A stretch of DNA of 64,000 bases from positions 20,155,001-20,219,000 of the forward strand of contig OU612067.1 in NCBI GenBank assembly GCA_914767715.1. Direction: 5' to 3'. A program made the position numbers and the translations under genes. The stretch is from Membranipora membranacea. Lineage: Eukaryota > Bryozoa > Gymnolaemata > Cheilostomatida > Membraniporidae. Positions 45,499 to 57,400 of the stretch are shown here, in pieces. Position 1 is the stretch's first letter; every line of letters begins with the position of its first letter. The notes beneath the pieces were generated by a model. The model was not told where the DNA came from. It was given only the letters and a program-made list of their open reading frames with translations, and made no database searches.

Positions 45499-48400
45499 AT
45501 GAGGTTTACCTTGGTTGTCACCTTGATCGTAATCCTGATCACAGCAGGTTTGGCTTCAACAGGTGAGCACTTTAATCCCTATCGATGTAATCATTATTGA
45601 TGTATTTGATTTGAATATTGTTAATCTTGGGAGTTTTATGTTGTGATGAGTCATTCCTGTATCTGCATTTATTCTGGTTAGGATTTATGAACATTTAGAT
45701 TGATTACACTAACCTTGTTACATCCAACTATCAACCACCAATCATCCACCCACCAACCACCCATCCATTCACCAGCCATCTGTCAACCAAACAAACATCC
45801 ACCAGCCACTCGAAAACCAACCACCTATCCAACTAACCCTCAACCAATCATCCGTCCGCCCGCCCATCTGTCCGTCCGCCCATCTGTCCGTCCAACCATC
45901 TGTCCGTCCGCCCGTCTGTCCGTTCATCCATGCCTCTGTCTGTCCATCAATCCAACCTCTCTGCATGTCACACAAAAAAATTTCACTTGTATTAGCCCCA
46001 CTTTCGTAGAAATGATGTAAAACTGAATTATTAAATATCACTCTGCGTCACTCCAATGCTCATGCTGGGCATGGCCTGGCTGCACATAAGAGTTATTCGG
46101 ATTGTTAGAAGGGTGATGTTTTGCCGCATTGTCTGGGTTCGTTTGAAGTCTCGGGTCAGTATCCATCCGTGTGTTCATTCCAGGCCATGTATCCATCCAT
46201 TACAGGCCAGTAAACATTCCACTATTTATGATACTGTTAAAGTGGGGACCGCTGGTCTAGTCTACAAAGTTTAATTTCGTACCCTAATTGGCTCTTAAGT
46301 CGCAGAGCAAGATTCCTCAATTGGGGTAAGTTGTGAAGATGGGACGAAACGAGCTTTGCGGTGTAGTTTGTTAAATTATTCATCTTTGTTTTCATAGATT
46401 CCAGTTTCCCTCGCCCGATTGGGATGTGGATGTTTGATAAACAGCATGAGGGAAAAGACTGGTCAGGTAAAAGTTAATTTAAAGTTAAATTTAAGTTAAA
46501 ATTATCCTTAACAGACCATTATAAGCTGCTCATCCTGATACGAGAATTTGGGCATACAATCTGAAACACACAGCCAATACAACCAACGATTCCAAAAGAT
46601 GAACTTCAGGCTTTAGTGGCATTTTGCTAGAGTTTTTAAGAATTTGATAAGGTGAAGATGTCAGTGAATGTTTTGCATCAGATATATCTAGACTGAGGAT
46701 CTTCATATGAGAGGAAACTTGGGGCCAACCTCAAAAAGCCTAGACAACGCACAAAATAATTATCAGAACTGCATACAGTGCTTGGAGGTGTTTCGCAGGC
46801 CACCTCCTAGTCCTACTGGTTTTCTGCTGTTTCCGGGTCAGAGTGAATTCCTTAGTTACCATAATATTTGTCAACAAAAGCTAACTTCTGTTGGCACCAA
46901 GCAAGAGGCTTGCTAGCTTGCTGCCATATTATTTGTTCCATTGTTTAAAATGTTTCAGATAATGGTAATGATGCACTATTGTATGACATCGAATGGGATT
47001 CTGGTCCCTTTGGTACGCCAAATAATGCCGTAAGATTCACAGGAGCATCTTCACAGTAAGCTAACATTCTCCTGCGTTGTTGTTCAACACACATATTCTT
47101 TTTCTTGCTCTCACCACTATCTTAACTTCTCATTATGTACATGGCTTGTGGCGCTCTTTGATGCCCTACGCAGCCCTGTGATATGATAACTGTTGAAAGC
47201 AATACAGGGTAGAATAGAAAGTCAATTTTTCTCTAACTCTTTTCTCATCACATTGTTAACCTTCGGTAAGGTGACACATATCATTTATGGAATCATTGCT
47301 CCTATGTTGCTTGAGTAGAACTGCCCTCAAATATGCTGTTTGACACTCTTTTCATTTTAGAGCTTAACGAGCTCCCATAACGAATTTGAGCCTTTTCAGA
47401 GTTGTCCTCTCTCCATTTGGGTACTGTATTTCTACATCTTATGAGTATACTAATTTTGTTCTCATTTTTACAGATCATCCAGGGCTGTGATACCTAATAC
47501 TAACAGAGCATTGAGTGTGGGACAATCCATGACCTGGATCTCATACATCAAAGATGGGGTGAGAAATGTTTGGCCATTTGTAATTATCTTAAGGCTTGTA
47601 TACCTCACCAAGTAGAAAACAAAATGATTAGTATCTGGTATTTCTTGGCCATGACTCAACTAAAGTGATTGCTTCAAAAAGAGAGTGTATACCACCTATA
47701 TTTTAGACCAAGTAGCCCTTCTTTCACTGTTCACCTAACGTCCACCTGGGAGAGGGCAATTACCACAAACTGGTAGTTAATTCTTGGTCCCTTTTTGCCT
47801 GCAGCGTGACCAATGGAAGGATCAACTGGTATGTAGGCAAACCGGATCAAATTTTATATTTGCGTAATGTACATGGGAAACTAGCCATACTACTATACAA
47901 CTGCCTGACTTTGATCTGCATCACAATGCTTTGTAGTTGGACTTCTATTTTTTCATATCCTGCTCCCGACAGTGTTCATCGATATTTAGAACATCGCTTA
48001 ATTGACTGATTGAAACCTCCGCAATCCCCGGCCTTCACCATATTCCACCATTGCCCAACGGAAAAGTACAATGTTCCATCATGTAGTTTGAGGAAAGGAG
48101 ATGCAACAGCCTTATATTTATGATACGATGTCTGCAAGCAAATCAATGCCTGGCTCCATCATAAAGGATATAAAAACTACCTCTTTCACCTAAATGTTTT
48201 TTTTTCTCTTATGAATCATAAAAATAAAAACACATTTATTATTATATTGAAATTATAATATTAACTCATCATTATAATATGAAATACAGAACAGAGATGG
48301 CACAGGCCCATTATTCTCCATGGTACCACATTCAGTATGGGGATGGATAATCTGGAATTATAGCCCCTCTTCAGGGTCAACACTCCTTCTCAGGGCTGAC

Positions 48401-51400
48401 GACCCGGGCTCTACGGCAGAAAGTTCAAAATATGTTGATAACTTTTTCATGCCAGGTAATGAATTTCATGTTGCGTTGCACAGTTGAGGTTCTTTTATTC
48501 TTCTCACCAATTCAAGTACTGTGATAGCAACTCAACCAGAAAACAGAGGATTTTCTCAGTTGGCCTCAGTTGGCAGATTTAATTTGTTAAAGACTATACC
48601 CAAATACCAATGCATGTTATAGTCAGGCAGTTACTTGTGATAAAATTCAATGCTCTACTTGGCATGGCACTATCCCTTAAGGGAAGCACTTTTTCCACAT
48701 CAATAATCCATGCCAAGTAGGGCATTGATTTTTTTTAAATGTAAATATGAAAACATTTTATCATAAGTAGCTGCCTTACTATAACATTGTTCTTTGGGTA
48801 GAATTTAAAATGATGCACTCAAACCCAGCAGAGGCCTATATTACCTCAACTGAAACCCTGAACTTTTTCCCGGCAGTAAACAAATGCAAAAAAATCTCCA
48901 TCTTATGTAGCCGTGCTCTAGCCTAAAGCACTGCCATCTTGTACCAAGCTTCAGCTGGTTGATTAGCTCATATGTGATCTCTGACTGGTTGGGTGTCGTG
49001 AGAGCTCCCCAACCCAACCAATCAGAGCCAACACATTAACTACCTGTTGCTTGACCCAAGGTTTTGACAAACCTGCTAAATATAGCTAAGATATAATCAA
49101 ACCAGGGAGTCCACCCTGAACAAACCTTGAACTGTGTAATGTAATTGAATTTGTGAATGAAGATGAGTCCCTTTATGATATTTTAGATGTATGGGTTACT
49201 GTGGCTGTAACATATGACTTTGATGCACAGATTATAAGAATATTTCGAGACGGAGAGGAACTTATTAGCTCGCGGTAAAAGAAGCTGGCCAAGTTCAGCT
49301 TTAGTTTAGGCAGTCTCTACACCCTGTATTTGCAGCTTTCGATATTTATTATAAATTTCTTAAGGCTCTTTGACAAAACACCAAAAAAAAGCATCATTAG
49401 TTTTGTTCAGTACCAGCATACAACTCTTGAAATTGAGTCAGCAACACTGTATAGTTTAAATCGGCGATTAGTCCATAGTCATAACAACATTACCTGCAAC
49501 AAAGCCGATTGATTACTTCAGCTAACATCATAGTCTCGTGATAGAAAGCAAATGAGAATCTGGAAACATAAAAAGCACAACTTGATCATGACGTGTGGTT
49601 TATACCAAAGGCACAACACATGCTGGTTATTTTTCCTTATTGAGAGTTTCAGGAGCTGTATGCGCTTTTGGGTGACCCATTTCTTCTAGTTTCAAGCTTG
49701 GTCAGATTATACAAGGATGAACAAACTCAAGAGATTCAAATCATTATTGCTGTCTCACTGTTTTATCTGATGCAGGGTTACCTATACTCTTGAACTTGAT
49801 GATCAGCATGATGAGGTGAACATTGCAGCTGTACCAGGTGATGATCGAGCGTTTGAGGGGTCTGTCTACTGTATGATGTACTTTGATGCAGCTCTGACTA
49901 GAGAGCAATTATCAGCCGCCACAAGTGTCTGCAGAACTAATGGTGGGTTGATACAAATAGTGCTTATGATTGGTTGATATAAACTGAGCTTATGATTGGT
50001 TGAATTAAACAGAGTTTACGATTGGTTGGTTGAGATAAACATAACTAACTGTGAGTGAATCTGAAAATATCAATGCAGTACATCGACTACTGGGGTTTGG
50101 ATGGCCCCCAGGCGTGCTTCGACCTGCCAGCAAACAAAGCGCAACCTGGTGCAGAAGTTGCGGCCTTGCCCTAAGGGCAACTAATATTTCGCCGTCCATG
50201 CTTCGTGATGTGGCATGTGATATGGCAACATTTCTATTTAATCAAACAACCACTTCCAGACAGGGCAGTACGACATACTAACTGCTGTCATTTGTCTTCA
50301 CTTTACAGAGTTGACATCACTTTACCCTTGGCCATATGCTGTCGCTGAGTGGCCTCTCAACTCATACTTTGGAGTGAATAATGCTGCTGATGGGATTCTT
50401 AAGGATGGGACTGCTAGCTATTTCTCTGTGGAGAAGGGTCCCAATGGTATGAGACTGTTTGTACATTTTGTAACACAATATATACACCTAATAATGTACG
50501 CTTTTGACTGAAGATCCTGAAGATAAAATCCTCAATATGTAAATTCTTTCAAACTACAGTCAAAATTTTTAAACACCTGTACGATAAGATATGCCCTGAA
50601 ATGACGCCTATCATAACCCCAATCACACACAGTTATTAGGGGCAGGTTCTACAATAGTCTTAATAGAAGTTTAATTTTAGGTGCTGAGGCATATCTGTTC
50701 AGGAATGCATTAAGCTCATATGCAAAAATAGAAAACATAGAAAACAGACTTGATGTGATTAGCTTTACGTTCACTGCTTGGATCAAGCCTTCAGCAGGGT
50801 AAATAAATATTTATTAATTGAATAATTTATAGTTTTCTAAAAAATTATAATTGTTGTAATTTAAAATTCACTTGTTGTTCATAATTTCTCATCGGTTCAT
50901 CCTCCTCCACTCCACATGAGAAGAAAGAGATGGTTTGCTGAAAATTTGTTTTTTGAATAGACCAAGAGGCTTTCATTTATTGCTGTCATGTGATTGGTCA
51001 ATTAATAGCCGCCATATTTGACTGTTTAGTTGAACTTCAGGACAACTGTGAGTAAAACTAATTACATTGCAACTTATCTGATCTATTCTAACGGTGGCTG
51101 GATTGGTTACCGAAGTGAAAACATTGACTGAGATTATCTAAGTAAGACAATTTCACATGTGCTATGTTTGAATTAGTCAATATGATTTAAATATCCCTTA
51201 AGGAGCAGTGTAATATTCAGGATATGGGGAGACACAGATGATACAACAGAGTCAATTAGTATTTGGAAGACTGGAGATGGTACACAGTTATCATACAGTC
51301 ACTATTCTAATAATACAGGAGATCATGAGACTACAGTAGAGACGAGCTCTGGAGCTCTCATATTAGACAAGTGGAACTTTATAGCTGTATCTTATGATTA

Positions 51401-54400
51401 TGGTGAAGGTAGGATCACACAGCAAATTCAATCCTTGACTTTCCATATACCGGTAAATGATAATTGTTCAGTTACCTTAAACTTGAAATAATTTTTATTG
51501 TTTAATTAAAGAAAAATATCTTGTAATATATTGTCTGCCCATTTACAATGTGGAAATAATTCCCCACGAAAACTTGGCAAAGCAGTGTGAACACTCAAAT
51601 CAGGGAGGGTATATCCCCCTCCCTCCTCAAATACATCTACCTTGTATAAATTGCAGGCAAGTCATTTATTTACTCCAATGATGAGCTACAGGCTGAAGGA
51701 TCACATGGTAGTCATGTGACAAGAATGGGCCCTGTCTTTGCTTTCCTTGATGGAGCAACAAACGAAACACAAGAGTGAGTTCAGATTTACATTCATGACT
51801 TTAGATTGATTACTTTCACTAATTTGTAATGATTTATAATGTAGGTATGTCACGGTTTGGTGCTGCGACCACGACAGCATTCAGGCCCAGAGTGTTGTAC
51901 AGATCTAGCTGAATGGATCAGGTCGAGAGCAATTGAATACTACTAGTACTATCATCAAACTACACCTATTGTTGGTTGATAAACTAAACATCCTTCAATC
52001 ACTATGTTTCCATATGTCGATTTGAGGGCCAATCGATGCATGGAATTAGCATTTGGGTAAACTTGGTTCGAGTTTGCTCATTAAAGGCAGGAACTGTATT
52101 CATTCACAAGTGGCATATTAGGCGGCGTAGATGAATGGATAGCACATTTTGCAGACAAAGGCTTGAGTGCGGGAGGCCCGGGCTCATAACTCGTCCGCCT
52201 CAGATTTCTTTACATGTTTTTTCATCATGGAAATCGTGAGCATTCATCATTCGACATGAGAGTGGGATAAAAATAGCCAAGACAGAAAACATGGGCGTAC
52301 ATATACTTGTAGATCATCAACTTTTGCATGTGTGTCTTGGTTTGACACACCACTCTCTCTAGAAGCACTGACAAAAGTGAAGTCTCGCTGCAATGGACTA
52401 CAAAACACGGACCTCCCCTCCCCAGCTTTACTTTATCCATTCAACGAGGCAAATGCACTTGGAGATATGACTTATTCCAAACAGTTTGCTACCACAAACT
52501 CACAAAATCTCACCTTTGTAACAGGTGAGCTTTGAAAAATGCTAGAGTATAATAATATTATCGTTATTGTATCTAAAAACATATTACTACCGGTCAAGTC
52601 AACTTCGCTTTTGTTGAGAATCCCAGATTATATATTTTATCTACATCACATGAAACGAGAAAATACCACACAGAATAGCCTATAACTTCATACTAATTAT
52701 TGCCTGATTGAAAGGTGCATTCAATCTTATTATTGGCACCTGCATTTCAAGGAGCTAGGAAGAAAAAACTCACTACAAGGGGTCCCAGCAATGGGCCATG
52801 TAAGGCGAACAACCCTAACACGTACGCTGTGTTGCGTAGGGTGGCAATGGTGGAGTGGAATGAGCAATGGGACGAGAGAACACAACTCTGAGTAGTGAAT
52901 AGCGGGCATGCTAATTAGCGCCATCAACCCATTCTTTTTTGGGGATGGTGAGATGGAGCAATCGGTTAGCATGTTTGCTATTCACTGCCAGGCGATTAGC
53001 GCCGAAAGAGTTATGGGTGCGAATCCCATTGGGGGAGCTTTCAAGGTTGATTGTTCCAGCCCCCAGCACCCTCGGGTGTTTACCTCTTCTCTCAATTATT
53101 GACTAATTGAAAGGTGCATTCAATCTTATTATTCACCTGCATTTCAAGGAGCTAGGATGAGACCAAATGAAGCGCTTAGGTTATTGCCTGGACAGATAAT
53201 TACTTTCCCGGAGTTATCAGATCTTAACCAGGATCTGTCACAGCTGTCATCCTGGAGCGTGTCATTGTATGTAGATATAAGTCAAGGTTTGGATCTGACA
53301 CTAATACCTGGTATTCTGGGATTCAAAGAAGACAATATTCAGTAAGTCGTTTAATCGATTTCATCCCAAAAAATAAAAGACAGCCGTCTCCTTTCATCTC
53401 TAAATGACAAAGTCTTGCTCTACTTGTCGAAGAAATATTGTGTTACTACACCTTCTCTCCGTAAATTTGTTGTAGAATTATTGCGCTAAAGTTGTGATGT
53501 GTTGTGTATTTGTCAGTATATACATTTTAGGTTAAGTAGTGGAGAGTTGTGCCCCCTCTACAACCATACAAATATACCTTATGAGCTGGATGGGTTCGTA
53601 TGGGTCAGCGTTGTATATGATGGATATAACGGCATCAGGACTGTCTATCTAGATGGAACGGTTTGTTGGCTATATGAAAACTAGTATCAGTAAATTGAAA
53701 TCTCAAATAATCGTGAATTCAACAAGCAGTGCATTATCTCTGGGGTATAAAATTTGGATTCCATGCTCTACTTTGAACCTTTCAACAGGTGCTAGCCTTC
53801 CCCTACATACCCCATTTAAGGTTAAGATACCAACGTTGACCAAGTTACTTTAACTGATCATTCTGTTCCAGTGACTCGGCTTGCTACCCTCATTCTGTCA
53901 AAGTAGCAGACGACCACAAATGGTTGTCTTTTGAGATTTAGTGCTCAATAATTTATTCCTTTTCAATTTGCATTTTATATATTAATATTAATTAAGAAAG
54001 TTTTAATTATTTCGATTGCAAAAAATATTATTTCAGCCTGTCCTCAGCAAACCCACTAAAGTTTTGACATTTGATGCTCGATCTATGAATATCAACAACA
54101 CTGGTGTTGATACTGCGATACAGTGTTATCAGTTTTACACAGAGGCTCTGGATCTGATACAACTTTCACAAATTAGAGATGCCTGCACTGTGTACAGTGA
54201 GTTCCAATGACCAGTGGTGCGTATCTTTTCAAAAACGCATATTGGCAACTAATATTTACACACACATGTCATATATATATTAACATATATTTGTATATGT
54301 ATATATATATATTTATAAAACATTTATATGTTACGATAATTTATATATATAATTCATACTAAAAACAAAGCTGTCTTTCCTTCATTCTAAGCCATCACAT

Positions 54401-57400
54401 TTGTTCCTACCAGTTTATGATAAGCAGACACTGATGCATATTAATTTGGTGTCAATAATTGAATATGGGAAGCTGGTATTGAGTTGAGTTGAGTTTATTT
54501 ACATTCATATTTATCCTTTGAAGTGGGAAGCATCAATGATAGTACTTGAATGTTTACAGCAAAACTAAATTTTGTGTCCAGAATTATAGTTATTCAAATG
54601 AAATTTAAAACAACTGCTGTTCCTCTTCTCTGTACTAACACAAAACTTTTGATATTGGTTGTTGGAAATCCCTGAACAGCAGCATACAATATTTGTATTG
54701 GTCCAATGAGATTTAGGTTTACAGTATGTGATTTAGTTAGGAACCTGTATTTAAGGTAGCAACAAAAAAATAATGAGAGGAGACATGTGGAGGCAAATCT
54801 TCAGATCTTTTCAAATGTTGTGTTTTTTATACCACACATCATGACATATCTCTGTCCCAGCTCTGGTTTGCCCCAATATAATTTAATATATCTTTCAGAT
54901 AGCGACACTTCTTTGCCATATCCCAGAGGGTTTTGGCCGTTAAACGATTACTACCAGCTACGAGACATAACAGAACGTAGCGGAGATTTCACACCATATC
55001 CAAGTGATAGTCTGGCGTTTGATGTCACTGGACCTTACGGTGACGCCAATGGTGAGTTCTTCAACATGATCTTATAACAAAATGAAAATATATGCATGTC
55101 TAAATTTTAATCGTCTTAGGTGATCTGAAGTTTTTATAGAAAGTCTGTTTGAATTGGAAACAGGCGCAACATATCTATTAATAAAGTTTGAAACCTATAA
55201 AATGAGAAATTACTTTGAAACCTTCTCCATATATTTATATTGCCTGTTCGATCCACTTGTCCAAGTCTGGAAAAATCAATCTTTCTTTTATCCTATTCTC
55301 AAAATTAATGTTTCGTAAGCAATTAAGTTAATTATGACCTATGAATCACCAGTGGCATTGTGGCATGTGGATATCAGATATGTTATAACTGTTATTCCTC
55401 ACTTCACAGGAGGTTTGAGCCTGTCTACAGCGAACAATCTATCATCACTACACCTACCTCCTTCGTCCGCAACAAATGTCAAGTTTTCAGTTACGTTCTG
55501 CGCCTGGCTAAAAATTCCTGATACCTTTAGTAACGACTCAAGAACAACGATTTTTGGGTACAAATACCTTCATGATTCAGGTAGGCTAACTAGTATTGTA
55601 AATGTATTATAAGATCGGCTGCGAAAGAGAATCGGAAAAATATTTTACCTGATCTCCTTGACTTGTTCCTGAAGTTAATAGTATAGTTCCTCGATGATGG
55701 AATTCTTATTTTTTTTACTAGATTTGATGCAGTGTATTACTATAGAGAGATAGGTTGCTAAGCTGCTTCAATAAAAGTTACTGCCCTCATCAAAAATTGA
55801 GTATCCTTTGTCCCAAGAAGATTGTTCATATTAACAAATAAACCAATCAATCAATCAATAAATCGATCGATCAATCAAACAATCACATAAATTTTTACAT
55901 GGAAATAACATCGTAACGTCGTAACGTCGTGCTCAACAGTTTCTATTAATACTGACAAACCTTTTTGTTTTCCAGAATATGCGCTTAGAGGCGACACCAA
56001 ACAATTTGGACTTTATGTTAATGTCGAAAAGAATGAGAATGGAAGTTTACTTGTCGGGTTCAGAAGTCGGCAAACAATGAGCACCTACATCCAACCAGAA
56101 AAATCAGAGCCAGTCACAACAGCAGATGAAAATGAGTCATCAGAATATCTTAGAAGTGAAACCTGGACGCATGTTGCCGTAACTTCTGACTTTCTGGCAA
56201 AACGAGCTATGATTTATTTGAATGGGCTATTGATCAAATCATCTAGGTAAGCTTGACAGAGCGATGCAATGCCGAATTTGTAATTGCACTAATAATGCCC
56301 AGAGTCCAGATAACAATCTTTGCAGCGGTAATACAGTTAACAGGTAACTCAATTATTATCACCTCTCCACACAAATTGCATATTTTGTATCATTGTAAGT
56401 GTGCCCAGTGTCCCAAAAAATTTGTCCTATAAATGTAATCTGATGTAATTGTCTTCTTGTCTTGTCTTGTCTTGTCTCGTTTCGTCTCGTCTCGTCTCGT
56501 TTTGTCTTGTCTTGAAGTACCAAGTTTGTTAAAGTAAATGCACTTTCCAGTCAAGATTATTTTTTTCCACATTAATGCAGATCAAATCGATACATAGCCA
56601 AAACATTCTATCCCGTACAAGTGGGACTTGCGCTCAATTTGGATAAAGCCGACCCAACTGTGACATCAGCAAATAAGAGATATATTACCGACCACAGCAT
56701 CTCCTGTTACCAACTATACGACATCGTTCTGTCGCCCGCACAGATAAGAAAGTCTATGAATCTGTGCCGTGCTGACGGTGAGTTACTTTGCCATATTGAG
56801 TCAGAATGTGACTCACTGTAACAGTGAATATTGTACCAATAAACATACAAAAACCTTGGAATTATTCCCAGACAGACGATAATTTGAGAACAATAACAGG
56901 TTGGGCTGCCCCTAAAGAGGGACGCACGTTGCACGGAGTCCTCTTACTGAGAGTGTGATACATCCCAGTAAACTAGAATGCATCCTAGAGGTGAGGCCAT
57001 GGTGGACCTCCTAATCATAAGTGTGCAGCAAGCTGCCAGAAACCGAAACAGGCACTAATCAGCCATTGGCAGTGATACTTTGATCTTAGCCAATAGGCCG
57101 AGAAGTGAGTTACTTTGCCAGATTGAGTCTGAATGTGTCATCATCGTCACCACAAATATTCCTCCAAAAAAATATACAAAAATGATATCACAATGATAGT
57201 GTTGGAATGTTTCTGTTATTTAAGATCTTATTTCTAACCGATATAAAACTATTTAAAAAGAAACTGGTCCCAACTTTTGGTAAAAGGTATTGAGATTTTG
57301 GGCACGAATAGCAGTCATTTATTCCCAAAACAGACGATAGTTTGAGAGACCATAACATGGTTAGCAGTATAATTCAAAATTTACCAATGGCACACAACTC

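Noticed and set aside
45700-46020. 106-residue Pro/His/Ser-rich open frame
   Set aside because: Produced by C-rich simple repeats in intron 1 of LamG copy 2; no start context or similarity.
47806-48009. Possible second version of exon 5 in LamG copy 2, after a good acceptor
   Set aside because: The frame lacks the G-x-G-P-[IL]-[FL] start and FF-x-x-G end of exon 5 and has no donor at the right place.
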